A stretch of DNA of 64,000 nt from Candidatus Eisenbacteria bacterium (GCA_018831195.1 JAHJDP010000117.1:26274-90273); one strand, 5' to 3'; shown: positions 43,113 to 52,852, counted from the stretch's first letter. The notes: generated from the letters alone by a model not told the origin. Numbers and translations are program-made.

Positions 43113-46100
43113 CTATCTCATCAGCAGCATCCGCCGGCTCTCACGATAAGCCCCGGCATTCAGGCGATAGAAATAGACACCTGGAGCAACCTGATGTCCG
43201 TAATCATCCCGTCCATCCCAATGGATGGGATGACTCCCCGGCGCCTGCTCGATCCCACTCAACAGACTCTTCACGCGCCGCCCGGCCAAATCATAAATCA
43301 TCAGGCTGACCGGCGCGCTCTGCCGCAGGTCGTAGCGGATCAAAGTCGGTGTTGTCGCCCGGAAGGGATTCGGCGCATTCGGATAGAGCTTTGTTGAGAG
43401 CGGCTGCACGGATTCGCCGGCCCCGGAAGAGACCTTTTCGAGTATCGTGATTTGCTGATCGGCGGCGACCATCAGACTTTCCTGAACCGTGCCTCCCGGC
43501 CAGAAGACCTGTAATGACGTGACGAGGGTCTCTGAACCCAGACCGAAATGGGCGATTAATGATTGTTGGAGACGATCGGCCTTGATTTCTCGAACCTGGA
43601 TGCCGCGACCCGTGACAATTCTGACCCGCGCGCCGATACCGCAGGCGTTCGATGCAGCGCCGGCCAATTTTACTTGTAAGTAGTGGCGGCCTCCGGCGCT
43701 GTTGTTCTGAGCCAGCGTGTTGCTGTTTGCTGGGAAAGTGACGCCGAAATAGGTGTCGAGATCGCCGTCATTGTCATAGTCAGCCCAGGCATTAGTGGTT
43801 GTATAGTCCTCCCACATGAACAACCCATGTGTGTCCTCGACGAAGTTTCCCGAACCGTCATTGAGATAGATGCGGCTCCGCTCCTGGTTGTTGATAAGGT
43901 AGATATCGAGATCGCCGTCATTCTCTACATCAACACAGGTCGCCATGCTGCAATGGTCGGTGTCATCGAGAGGGGCCGCGGTGATATCGGTAAAGGCGAA
44001 GTTGCCGTCATTGCGCAGCAGTATGTTGGGAACACCGTAATTTCCATCGACCAGGTAGATATCCTGATCACCGTCATTGTCGTAGTCACCACAGCAAGCC
44101 TGGTGGCTGCCGACACAACTCAGAGGGGGCGTCGTAATGTCTGTAAAGACGCCGTTGTCATTACGAAGCATCTTGTTTGGGACGCCCATCTCAACCAGAT
44201 AAAGATCCATGTCCCCATCATTATCGTAGTCGCTCCATGCCGCGTGAGCCGTATTCCCCGTGTCGCCCTCGGGACCAATGGTGGCATCGGAGAAGGCGCC
44301 GCCGCCGTCATTGTGGTAGAGCTTGTTGGCCTGTCCGGAGAAAGCGACGTAGAGATCGATCCTGCCGTCATTGTCATAGTCGACCCAGGTGGGGCGATAA
44401 CCGTAGAAACCGCAGTTTATCGGCCAGGTTGTTGCATCGGAGAAGCTGCCATCACCGTTGTTTCGGAACAGGATATTATTGTTGTTTCCATTGTTCCCGA
44501 TATAGAGATCAATATCGCCGTCATTGTCATAGTCGCCCCATACCGCGCCCCCGGCGTAACCCTGCATGTCGCCCAGCAAGGTGGTGGTCACGTCGGTAAA
44601 GACTCCCCCACCGTCATTGCGGAAGAGCTTGTTGCTGACATATGGGGAATTCGCGACATAGAGATCTTCGTCTCCGTCATTGTCGTAATCACCCCAATTG
44701 CCGAATCCCCGCGTATCATTTAATGGGGATGCCGTCACATCCTTCCATTCGCTGAGACGGGGGATGGCTCCGGCCAAATCAGGACGGGGGCCGATATTCC
44801 CGCTGGGTGGTGTCACCTGTGGTGTTCCCGTTGTTTTCAGAATGCGGCGGAGATATATCGGATGCATGGAGAATCGGGAGGAAACATTAGCTTTCCAGTA
44901 ACCAGCGCAGGAAGCCGCGGCGCCTGCGACGACCGGCGCGGCGCTGGAAGTTCCGCTAAAACTATTAGTATAATAATAATTCGATCCCTCGGCATTATAG
45001 AGGTAGCCATATCCGGTTGTGACGACGTCCTCACCCCATCCCTGGCAATCGACGCGGGCGCCGTAGGATGAGAAGGATAGTCTCTGCAAGTCGCCTTCTG
45101 TATAAGTCCCACCGGCATAGGCGCCACCGGCCCCGACAATGATCGCGCCTGAATCTCCGTACCAGTTCAGCAGATCCATGTTGATACCGCCGTTCCCCGC
45201 GCATTCGATCACGTGAACATCCTTGACGGCGATAGCCCATTCAATCGAGCTGTAAACGCCATTGTAGGTTTGGTTCGGGTAGGTATCGGTCCAAAACTCA
45301 ATCGGCACAAATCCGTTACCACCCGTCAGGTCCCACTGATGTTCCAACAACAGCACATCTCCGGGATAGATGCCGCTGGCTGAAGCAGCGGCGACGATGG
45401 CGCCGGGGACATTCCATGTTGGGTTTGGATCTCCCATATAGGTTCCATAGAAAGTGCCGCAGGCCTTTATGCTGGAGCCATATGCGATCCCTTTGGTGCC
45501 CCAGGAATTATTTTCCGAACCGAAAATGCCGAGAACCGCCGTGCCATGATTATCATCATTCATTGGATCGGAACTGTAGAGATTGAGGATTCCACCGAAA
45601 TTGTTAAAGAGATCGTTATGTAAAAAATTCCAACTGTACTCCAGATCGCAGACATTAATCCCGCTTCCATCGCCTCCGGGTTGCGTCCATGCCCAATCGG
45701 CATTGATTCCTGCCGGCGCAGATGTCGCGGGCCGTAGATAACCCTGGGAGGATTCATAATTCCCTGGTAGGGGAAGGATCATCGGTTTTGGAACCGGTCT
45801 CGCGCGATGGATACCCGGACAAGATTCAAGATCGCGGCAGATTTCCCAAATGTCCGGTCCCGAGCCTATTCTTAGACGATACATATTGTTCGGATTATAG
45901 AGTTCGTTTCCTGATACGGCTTCGCCTTGGGCGGTGAGTTCATCAATCAATTCCTCGGAAACATCACAAATCCTCCGCCACTCAGACCAGGAAACCCGGG
46001 ATAGTACTTGATCAATGCCGATCAGTGCATTGGCCGCATTGAGATCAACCGGTGTTCCACCCCGCAGCCTGACCCGCGCATCCTTCTTGAACATAATTTC

Positions 46101-46292
46101 GACAAGATCGTTCTCGCAGCTATAAGGGGGAGGCGGAGTTATATCATTAGGATTTACGGTTTCCAGATTGATGCCGTTTAAATTTATACAATTCAAGCTT
46201 GTGCAATCCATTGAGCCGTCTGCGACGGCCACGCATGCGCAAAGGGCCGTGATGAATATGGTTCCGATTAGAACATTGGGCAAAGTTTTCAT
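43113..46292 (-). CDS. Secreted subtilisin-like (S8) peptidase with VCBS, ASPIC/UnbV and sorting domains
   Basis: This is a 1059-residue exported protease. It has a signal peptide ('VLIGTIFITALCACVAVA'), a propeptide-like region (~80-200), and an S8 catalytic domain (~215-515) with Asp in 'NVCDLEYSW', His in 'DDNHGTAVLGI' and Ser in 'FSGTSSAAPVVAG'. Seven FG-GAP/VCBS repeats, each with a 'DYDNDGD-DLY' calcium-type loop (~530-830), precede an ASPIC/UnbV domain ('IQVREIKADRLQQSLIAHFGLG'). The last ~90 residues are the 'NAPNPF ... APGVYFYRLN' sorting domain. It may mature or degrade surface proteins. Start at 46292 has GGAGAGGAG upstream. It lies downstream of TPR-CHAT gene A, on the same strand. 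Confidence 0.9.
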   Translation of the reverse strand: MKTLPNVLIGTIFITALCACVAVADGSMDCTSLNCINLNGINLETVNPNDITPPPPYSCENDLVEIMFKKDARVRLRGGTPVDLNAANALIGIDQVLSRVSWSEWRRICDVSEELIDELTAQGEAVSGNELYNPNNMYRLRIGSGPDIWEICRDLESCPGIHRARPVPKPMILPLPGNYESSQGYLRPATSAPAGINADWAWTQPGGDGSGINVCDLEYSWNFLHNDLFNNFGGILNLYSSDPMNDDNHGTAVLGIFGSENNSWGTKGIAYGSSIKACGTFYGTYMGDPNPTWNVPGAIVAAASASGIYPGDVLLLEHQWDLTGGNGFVPIEFWTDTYPNQTYNGVYSSIEWAIAVKDVHVIECAGNGGINMDLLNWYGDSGAIIVGAGGAYAGGTYTEGDLQRLSFSSYGARVDCQGWGEDVVTTGYGYLYNAEGSNYYYTNSFSGTSSAAPVVAGAAASCAGYWKANVSSRFSMHPIYLRRILKTTGTPQVTPPSGNIGPRPDLAGAIPRLSEWKDVTASPLNDTRGFGNWGDYDNDGDEDLYVANSPYVSNKLFRNDGGGVFTDVTTTLLGDMQGYAGGAVWGDYDNDGDIDLYIGNNGNNNNILFRNNGDGSFSDATTWPINCGFYGYRPTWVDYDNDGRIDLYVAFSGQANKLYHNDGGGAFSDATIGPEGDTGNTAHAAWSDYDNDGDMDLYLVEMGVPNKMLRNDNGVFTDITTPPLSCVGSHQACCGDYDNDGDQDIYLVDGNYGVPNILLRNDGNFAFTDITAAPLDDTDHCSMATCVDVENDGDLDIYLINNQERSRIYLNDGSGNFVEDTHGLFMWEDYTTTNAWADYDNDGDLDTYFGVTFPANSNTLAQNNSAGGRHYLQVKLAGAASNACGIGARVRIVTGRGIQVREIKADRLQQSLIAHFGLGSETLVTSLQVFWPGGTVQESLMVAADQQITILEKVSSGAGESVQPLSTKLYPNAPNPFRATTPTLIRYDLRQSAPVSLMIYDLAGRRVKSLLSGIEQAPGSHPIHWDGRDDYGHQVAPGVYFYRLNAGAYRESRRMLLMR
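43735..44703 (-). repeat. Seven in-gene repeats encoding VCBS/FG-GAP calcium loops
   Basis: Within the subtilase gene, about 45-codon units recur, each with a nearly identical core that on the plus strand reads like GTCATTGTCATAGTC. They encode 'DYDNDGD' loops followed by 'LYxxN ... LFRNDGGG'. The last units are more diverged (one reads 'DVENDGD'). The low-complexity core produces a long spurious open frame on the opposite strand. Confidence 0.85.
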
Positions 46293-46523
46293 GACTCCTC
46301 TCCTTTTTTGCAACGAAGTCTCCTCGGGAAAGCAGAATCGGAGGAGGTCCTGGCCCGAATGATATCGGTTGTTTTATGGCCATGATCCTGTGGGGGAATA
46401 GAATTCGGTTTCACCTGGAATTTCATCTTACCCTCCTCTCATATCCTTGTGTTTGCCGATATGGGATTTCTTACAGGAGAAGATGAAGAAGAGGAGAATT
46501 CATTTTTGCCGGACTGAAAACGG

Positions 46524-49500
46524 CTATTCGGGGTTCCCGGTGAGTATGAATGCGCTCCAACAGAAAGGGTGAGAATAAGTTAGACCGTCCGGTCCCGCTC
46601 CCCGCCGTATCATCCGCCGTTTGGCCCGGGCCAGCGCCTGCGCCCGGTCGGGTTGTGTCGAGAGGGAAATTTCCCTGTAAAAATCCTGCATAAAGATGGA
46701 TGTCGCTCTGCCGGACACCTCCCAGAGGGCTGCGACAACGCTTCTGGCTCCGCTGTAAAGGAATGCCCGGGTCAAGCCAAGAAGTCCCTCGCCGCTGACC
46801 TGTTCGCCGAGTGCGGAAGAGCAAGCCGATAGGACCACTTGATCGCACGGCAGATCGAGCGCGAAGACTTCTGCGACGGAGAGAAAGCCGTCATCCCCCA
46901 TCTTAACCTGAGGTGTGAGAAGGAGGCCGGAATATCTCGGCCGTCGTTCATTAAAGATCCCATGCGTTGCGAGATGCAGAAGCCTGAAATCATGTTCCGC
47001 CCCCCATTGCTTGAGATTGGCCGAGACAGCTTCCCGGCCCCGCAAGACGCGGCACTGACCGTTGCCAAAGAGGGATTCCAACCCAGCGATTTCCTCCCCG
47101 GCATAGGGGAGCGGGGAAGCTTCTTTACCCAGGACAGCGCGGGCGAAAATTCCCATCTCGTCACCTTTCGGGAGGATGGGATCTCCAATGATCAGGAGAC
47201 CTTTCTCGGAGGCGGGCCGGGCGACTGTTCCATGATCGCCCAGGCGCGCCAAAGCGCTGGCGGACGGGGTATAGATAACATCTTTTGTTAAAACAAGATA
47301 GGGGAAGTCACCGAATTCGGTGATATCGGCCGGATTAAAACCGGTACGGACCGGCATGATTTCAAAAGGCAGGTAGTACAGGATCCCGTGGGGGGCGATG
47401 ATAACTCGCGTAGCTTTGTCGAGATCGCTTTCCACAGGACTTAATAGTATTTGCGAGAGTTTAACGGCGGCCGATGCAAAATAGGCCGGATCAGGACCGA
47501 GAAGATTGTAATCGCTCAGGAGCGGGAAAATATTCCGAACCGATTCTTCCAATTCAGAGCCCATCGGAAGTTTGTAAAAGCCGAATGAATCTTCGGTGAT
47601 TTTCCAGAGATAGGCTGCGCTGTCTCCCATTATATATTCTAAAACCAGCTCACCCTTCCTTAAAATATCCTCCTGAAGATTCTTCAGGGTGCTGGGCCGC
47701 GGGTATTGTAACTCGGCGTACCGGGGGTCGGACATCCTCAGCTCTTGTTCGAGAAAATCCAACTCCTGCTCGAGACTCGCAATGTCCGCGAGGATCCGGA
47801 TGGAATCGCTTCCTGTCGCTTCTAATTGTTGCTGGAAAAGCTCCTCGATGCGGTTGAGGATTTCGGCCTCGCGATCCTGATATAATGGATCGGCCCTGCT
47901 TCTGAGTTCGACTTCAGCCTCCGCCAGCATATCAAGGAATGAACGCGATTTCGTGCGCTGAGCGATCTCAAACGCCTTCTGATCATAGCCGGCTTCAGGA
48001 TTCCTTTGGTGTAATTCAAAAAGAAGATCAATCGCCATGTGGTAATAGAGCTCTTTCCGTCCAAAAAAACTGCTTTGCACGCGGGCCGATCCGGCTAATC
48101 GTTCTCTTAGGCTCTCACGATCGGCCATGGCATCTGCAAGAAATGTTAAAGCCAGCTCCGAATCGCCTTGGGCCGCGGTGGCGAGTGCCAATCCCCAGTA
48201 GATATCCTCGGAAAAACCGCCGAGTCCCATCTCTGCACCCAATTCCACCGCCTGCCTAAAAGCCTCCTGCGCCTTCTCCCAATTCTTCTTTGAAAGGTGG
48301 CAGAAGCCGATATCCCTTGTTAAATAGGCCTGAGTAACGCCGACATTCCCCCGGATCGTCCCTGCGATTTGGGATGCCTGTTCCAAATGGGAAAGGGCCT
48401 TGTCAGTATCTCCTCTCTGATAATGACAGGACCCAAGATTCTGGAGGATTTGGACTTCCCCCCGCTTATTGTGCATTTGCCTGCAAAGATCCAGCGCTTG
48501 GAGGAAATGATGCTGGGCTTCTTCAAAACGTTCCTGGTCAATTAGAACGACGCCCAAGTTTGTTAAACTTGCGGTCGATAACTCCATTAATGAGTATGTT
48601 TGGCCGATACGATAAGATTCTTCAAAGAACTCACGGGCGCGTTCCAATTCCCCCGTCAAATAGGCAATATGGCCGAGGCTGAGGACGACCCAGCCCGCCT
48701 CCTGTGGACGATCGATCTCACGGGCCATCCGTCTGGCTTTATGAAGCAGCTGCGCCGCTTCCGATAATTCTTGGCGCATCAAAAGAATTGCCGCAACACG
48801 CTGGCACCCCTCGATCCGCCAGGTGAGATCCTGAGTTCTCTCACTGGCTTCGAGGGCCGCTCTTCTGAGATTCAGACAGTCGTCAATATTGTTTTGCCAC
48901 CGCCGAATAATCGACAAGGCGAACAATGCTTCCATCTCCCATTGCGGGAGATCGTGCTCTCTGGCTCCACGAATAGCTGTCTCCAAATGTTCCACGGCGA
49001 TTTCAATGTAATCGCCCTCTCCCGAGCGGCTTCTATCCTTGAACGTCATCCCCAAACCAATATGAAGATGGGTCGTGGACAAGGCATTTGCCAGCTGATC
49101 GCTGATTTTCAGCGCCGCCGCAAAAGAAGATTCGGCATCCGACCAATGTTCCTGTCTTAGACAAGCCCATCCGATTTGTTCCCTTAATACAAGTTCACCC
49201 ATGAGATCTTTGCGGGATTCATAAACGAGGAGTGCGTTTGACAACAGGCTCTCAGCAGTCGCGGGCTGCCGGCCGAGGAGCTCTATACATCCTGTTCCCA
49301 GCTCTTCGATATAGGGGGCGCCGTCGCCCTTCGCCATCTGGTGGAAAAAATCAGTGGCCTCTTCATCCCTTTCCAATTCGTGCAGGGCCAGCGCCAGGCA
49401 ATAAATGGCGAGGGGTTCATCGGCTTCCTGCGACAATATTCGCTTTGTCGCGACCTCCGCCTCTTCATACCGGCCCCGGGCAGTGAGGGCCCAGGCTGAA

Positions 49501-49697
49501 TCGGCAGGGGATAGCGCCGCGGAGCATGGATCGGGGCCCAGGATGCAGAATCCTACGAGGAGACATTGGAGGAACTGCTTGCCATAAGATGAGATGGAGA
49601 GAACCATCCGTGCTGCGAGATGTCCGGTGAAACGCCGGGGATGGCGGCTATCGCCGGCGCCGGGCGTCAGACGCCGCTTGAATCCGAGGCCACACAT
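46524..49697 (-). CDS. Exported TPR-CHAT protease, module A
   Basis: This is a ~1057-residue protein. A leader with hydrophobic core ('FLQCLLVGFCILG') is followed by an array of TPR repeats over ~65-600 (for example 'SLGHIAYLTGELERAREFFEESYRIG', 'NLGVVLIDQERFEEAQHHFLQAL'), a helical linker, and a C-terminal CHAT domain. The caspase-like dyad is His912 ('LLHLATHG') and Cys959 ('VVLSACSSALGE'), with 'GEGLLGLTRAFLYSGARSVVAALW' after it. CHAT domains are clan CD proteases. It is transcribed away from an ECF sigma/anti-sigma pair and has a paralogue at 60732. The ATG at 49697 has AGAGGG 9 bases upstream; an ATG at 49607 would give a shorter signal peptide but lacks a ribosome site. Confidence 0.85.
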   Translation of the reverse strand: MCGLGFKRRLTPGAGDSRHPRRFTGHLAARMVLSISSYGKQFLQCLLVGFCILGPDPCSAALSPADSAWALTARGRYEEAEVATKRILSQEADEPLAIYCLALALHELERDEEATDFFHQMAKGDGAPYIEELGTGCIELLGRQPATAESLLSNALLVYESRKDLMGELVLREQIGWACLRQEHWSDAESSFAAALKISDQLANALSTTHLHIGLGMTFKDRSRSGEGDYIEIAVEHLETAIRGAREHDLPQWEMEALFALSIIRRWQNNIDDCLNLRRAALEASERTQDLTWRIEGCQRVAAILLMRQELSEAAQLLHKARRMAREIDRPQEAGWVVLSLGHIAYLTGELERAREFFEESYRIGQTYSLMELSTASLTNLGVVLIDQERFEEAQHHFLQALDLCRQMHNKRGEVQILQNLGSCHYQRGDTDKALSHLEQASQIAGTIRGNVGVTQAYLTRDIGFCHLSKKNWEKAQEAFRQAVELGAEMGLGGFSEDIYWGLALATAAQGDSELALTFLADAMADRESLRERLAGSARVQSSFFGRKELYYHMAIDLLFELHQRNPEAGYDQKAFEIAQRTKSRSFLDMLAEAEVELRSRADPLYQDREAEILNRIEELFQQQLEATGSDSIRILADIASLEQELDFLEQELRMSDPRYAELQYPRPSTLKNLQEDILRKGELVLEYIMGDSAAYLWKITEDSFGFYKLPMGSELEESVRNIFPLLSDYNLLGPDPAYFASAAVKLSQILLSPVESDLDKATRVIIAPHGILYYLPFEIMPVRTGFNPADITEFGDFPYLVLTKDVIYTPSASALARLGDHGTVARPASEKGLLIIGDPILPKGDEMGIFARAVLGKEASPLPYAGEEIAGLESLFGNGQCRVLRGREAVSANLKQWGAEHDFRLLHLATHGIFNERRPRYSGLLLTPQVKMGDDGFLSVAEVFALDLPCDQVVLSACSSALGEQVSGEGLLGLTRAFLYSGARSVVAALWEVSGRATSIFMQDFYREISLSTQPDRAQALARAKRRMIRRGAGPDGLTYSHPFCWSAFILTGNPE

Positions 49698-49879
49698 GAT
49701 AGTCATCCCTCTCGAACGGTTGGAAATCGTTTCATTAAACAGATCAAAAGACTGTAGGATTGTTGTAACGATTGATGCTGCAGGGAGTATGCCTGTTGAT
49801 CTCAAACGAAGCAACCCGCTAGAAGGCAGGCAAAGGCAGGTGACGAAGAAGGCGGACGAAGAGGGTAGGCACGAAGGAT

Positions 49880-50527
49880 ATGACGGGTAACGAGTTGTCG
49901 CATTCCGGCTGCTCATTGGAAGTCCTTTGCGCCCGGGCTCGGGAAGGCGATTCTCAATCGGAGTCGCTTTTCTTTGAAGACCTGCGTGTAAGATTTCACT
50001 CGATTGCCAAACGAAGAGTGCGAGCGGACGATGTGGACGATGTTATTCAGGATGCCATTCAAATCGTTCATAGGAAGTACAAAGATCTGGAAATCTCCGC
50101 CGGGATATTGGTTTGGAGCCTGACCGTTCTCAGAAATGTCATAGGCAACTACTATCAGGCAAAAAGGAGAGAGGGTCGCCAAATGTCGCATGACGATCAA
50201 ACCCTTGAGATTCGGGAACCGCTGGCGGTTTCTCTTTGGGATGAGAAATGGAGATGGGCGGAACAGACCTCCGGACTCATTGAGCGGATCGCCGACGCAA
50301 TCCAGGCACTCTCTCAGAATGATCAACGGTGTGGGAAAATCATGAAAGGGGTTTTAAAAAGCATTGAACTAGGAGGAGGGCAGCGGGAGGTATCTCAAAG
50401 GGCCATGGGAATGATTCATGAGGATTTCCCATTTCTTTCCCGTGCGAGTTACCATGTTGCGCTTCACCGGTGCCGGGCGCGTCTTCGAGCCCTTTTAATA
50501 GAGATGGAAGGGAACCTCCAGCCGTGA
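49880..50527 (+). CDS. ECF-type RNA polymerase sigma factor, module A
   Basis: This is a 215-residue sigma70-family protein of ECF size. Region 2 is clear: 'RVRADDVDDVIQDAIQIVHRKYKDL', 'ILVWSLTVLRNVIGNYYQAKRREGR'. Region 4 (~140-210) is diverged but ends in a basic helix ('SYHVALHRCRARLRALL') fitting DNA contact at the -35 box. Its stop overlaps the GTG of the anti-sigma-like gene, a classical coupling of ECF sigma and anti-sigma. The 182-base gap to the divergent CHAT gene should hold promoters for both. No 1.1 or region 3 is present. Target genes are unknown. Confidence 0.82.
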   Translation: MTGNELSHSGCSLEVLCARAREGDSQSESLFFEDLRVRFHSIAKRRVRADDVDDVIQDAIQIVHRKYKDLEISAGILVWSLTVLRNVIGNYYQAKRREGRQMSHDDQTLEIREPLAVSLWDEKWRWAEQTSGLIERIADAIQALSQNDQRCGKIMKGVLKSIELGGGQREVSQRAMGMIHEDFPFLSRASYHVALHRCRARLRALLIEMEGNLQP

Positions 50528-51381
50528 AAGAGCGGATTCAGTGTATCGACCCTGAAAAGGGAGTTTTCATTGCGGCGTATGAACTCGGGCTTCTCGATGA
50601 TAGTGAGGCGATGCTATTTGAGAGCCATCTGACGGATTGCCCCTACTGCCTTGAAGCTCTTTATGAGGGATCTTCCATTTCCAGGGTCATGACGGATAAG
50701 GCGCACCAGATCGGCGCGCTGCTTGAGACGGCCGGGGCGGGGATGGCTCCTGAAAAACGGGATAAGAATCCCGCCAAGACAGTGACGGACTGGTGGAGGA
50801 GCGCCGTCTCGCGGCTCAATAAATGGGGGGACATGACGCGCCAACCTAAAGTCTGGGCGCCCCTCGGAGCCCTCGCCGCCGCCGCGGTTGTTTTTGCCGT
50901 TCTTCTATCATCGGATGAAACCGCAAGAATCTCAGGATTAGCGCAGATCGAGCCCGTCCCTTATACACAACTGCAGACCAGAGGAGAAGGGGCGACGGAC
51001 GCCGCTGAACGATTTAGCAGGGGTATGACCTATTATGCGGCGGGAAGATATGAAGAGGCCGCCGCTGAACTGGCAGCCTCCGTGGCGGCCGGGGAAAGGG
51101 ACGGCCATTGGAAGAACCCTGATCAAACACGTTTTTATTTGGGACTCAGCCTTCTCCTCGAGAACCGGCCGGAGGAGGCCCGGCCCTATTTGAAAGGTAC
51201 CGCCGCCTCTATAATCCGGCCGATAGCGGAGCGCTCAAAATGGTATTCCGCTCAAATTGAGCTGCTTCTGGGCAATCCTGAAATGGCGGTGGAATATCTT
51301 GAATTCCTGGCGGACAGCAGTATTGGTTATAGCAAAAAAGCGAATGAGCAGCTGAACACTTTGCGAGAAGCAGGATGGTAA
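50524..51381 (+). CDS. zf-HC2 anti-sigma-like membrane protein with TPR-like C-terminus, module A
   Basis: This 285-residue protein has a cytoplasmic zinc-finger anti-sigma motif ('FESHLTDCPYCLEALY', the H-x3-C-x2-C ZAS pattern). One membrane segment follows at ~118-137 ('VWAPLGALAAAAVVFAVLLSS'), then an extracytoplasmic TPR-like region (~165-285) with 'RFSRGMTYYAAGRYEEAAAELAAS' and 'RFYLGLSLLLENRPEEARPYLKG'. GTG start overlaps the sigma stop. Known ZAS proteins hold ECF sigmas at the membrane until proteolysis. The outer TPR part faces the same compartment as the exported TPR-CHAT protease encoded divergently, so it may be its partner or substrate (inference). Confidence 0.82.
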   Translation: MKERIQCIDPEKGVFIAAYELGLLDDSEAMLFESHLTDCPYCLEALYEGSSISRVMTDKAHQIGALLETAGAGMAPEKRDKNPAKTVTDWWRSAVSRLNKWGDMTRQPKVWAPLGALAAAAVVFAVLLSSDETARISGLAQIEPVPYTQLQTRGEGATDAAERFSRGMTYYAAGRYEEAAAELAASVAAGERDGHWKNPDQTRFYLGLSLLLENRPEEARPYLKGTAASIIRPIAERSKWYSAQIELLLGNPEMAVEYLEFLADSSIGYSKKANEQLNTLREAGW

Positions 51382-51427
51382 GTCAAGGAGGTGGTCACCC
51401 CGAACGATCAGCTTGTGGAGAGATCCA

Positions 51428-52852
51428 TCAAACGCCCGGGGGGCTTGAAGCGGATATTGTGGCCCGGGCTTCGTTGGCGACCAAGACGGCGGGGCCGATA
51501 ATCTCATCATTAAAGAGCCGGGATGAATACCCGATTTGAACCTCGACATTTGGAAAAACCCGCTCTCTAACTATAATTTCTTTCGGGGTATCATCCGTAT
51601 CGGGTGCGTTCATCTCCTCCTGGATTTTATCCCTCTTGGCTTCGAGGTTCATTAGTTCCATCGTAATCTTCTCAAATACATCCCTTCTGTCCTGCGGGAG
51701 ACGTTCAAGAATAGCAGGGTTTTGTTCAAAAGGCCTCAACGTGGTTTCCAGCTTCTTTATCTTTTCTTCTAGATTCTTGAGGTTTTTATCGATAGTACCT
51801 GATCCGCCATCTTGGTTATAACGTGGTCCGACAATGATCGCCGTTCTGGCGCTCATCTTTGAACCAAGAGTACCGGCGTGGACTGAATGCCGGGCTCTTA
51901 GGGTGCCGCCGATGATGGCTCCGTTCTCAACGAGGATTTTGCCTTTGCACGTTATATTGCTGTCCAATATCGATTTGTGAACCAGGATATCACCGCCGAC
52001 ATCCACCGTTGCGCTATTGATGTAATTCGCCTCAAGCGAACCGTCGACGAGTATGGTTCCTTTGCCACGTGTTAGAATGGCGCCCATAACCGTCAGATTG
52101 CCGCCGGTTTCTACATTGGCAACCTCAATCGAGCCGCCAACGATGACATCGAATTCCGATTTGACGGAAAATCCGTCACAGATATTTCCCTTGATGAACA
52201 CGGCGCCTTTATAATCGATATTCCCTACACTGAAATCGACGTCACCATCCACATTGTAGACGGGACTTATAGAAATGCTTTTTCCTTTGATCTGTATGGC
52301 TCCACTGTTTGTGGCCACACAAGTGTGGGGATCGATATATTGGACGTTGACGCCCGCTTCAAAGGGCATCGCCGAGCCTTCCCTTGCGACCAGCGTTCCA
52401 CCATATATATCGATACCGTCGACACCGGGCGTGGGATCTCCGAGGCGGAGGATGACTTGGCCTTTGTCGACATTAAAGAAGCTGGTTACCTCATGGATAT
52501 TTATCTTCTCTCTGCCTTCCAAACTCAGCGCCCGCTTTTCAAATTCAATTTCCCAGCTCACAGGGGCATCTATCCCATGAACCGGCGCCCGGCCCGAGAA
52601 TAGTAAGTGTTCGGTGATATTGCGGGGGTTGGCGTTGAAATCAGCGATAAATTCGTCAAACAAAGTCGTATATTCGTTTGTGAGTTCAATTTTTTTCTCG
52701 GCGAGGAGACGCTTTATCATTTCAGCATCGATAGGTATCGGTTCTGAATCATGAATAATATCAAGATAGAGCGTTAAATTCTCGAGATCGGAACAGAGTC
52801 TGATCTGCCTTTTTTCATCCGTCTTGGCGGCTATTTCAGTGAGTTCGCTCAT
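51428..52852 (-). CDS. FapA (DUF342) family protein
   Basis: This is a ~474-residue protein of the FapA/DUF342 family: 'FLFSGRAPVHGIDAPVSWEIEF' in the N-terminal part, a parallel beta-helix core (~190-345) of short turns such as 'GNICDGFSVKSEFDVIVGGSIEVANVETGGNLTV' and 'GDILVHKSILDSNITCKGKILVENGAIIGG', and a coiled coil (~375-430). No signal peptide is seen, so it is cytoplasmic. Family members occur beside flagellar, pilus and polymer-related genes; function is undefined. The next gene, divergent, is a pilus-type ATPase. The start is uncertain: no good ribosome site precedes the ATG at 52852 or the longer frame to 52957. Confidence 0.8.
   Translation of the reverse strand: MSELTEIAAKTDEKRQIRLCSDLENLTLYLDIIHDSEPIPIDAEMIKRLLAEKKIELTNEYTTLFDEFIADFNANPRNITEHLLFSGRAPVHGIDAPVSWEIEFEKRALSLEGREKINIHEVTSFFNVDKGQVILRLGDPTPGVDGIDIYGGTLVAREGSAMPFEAGVNVQYIDPHTCVATNSGAIQIKGKSISISPVYNVDGDVDFSVGNIDYKGAVFIKGNICDGFSVKSEFDVIVGGSIEVANVETGGNLTVMGAILTRGKGTILVDGSLEANYINSATVDVGGDILVHKSILDSNITCKGKILVENGAIIGGTLRARHSVHAGTLGSKMSARTAIIVGPRYNQDGGSGTIDKNLKNLEEKIKKLETTLRPFEQNPAILERLPQDRRDVFEKITMELMNLEAKRDKIQEEMNAPDTDDTPKEIIVRERVFPNVEVQIGYSSRLFNDEIIGPAVLVANEARATISASSPPGV

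Noticed and set aside
43683..44723. Open frame of 346 codons on the plus strand, opposite the subtilase gene
   Set aside because: It mirrors the repeated Asp/Asn-rich calcium-loop codons of the real gene; its product is low-complexity Val/Ile/Glu sequence with no family features.
49698..49916. Longer N-terminus for TPR-CHAT A reaching 49916
   Set aside because: It would overlap the divergent sigma gene and encode Ser/Pro-rich sequence unlike a signal peptide; the ATG at 49697 has a ribosome site.
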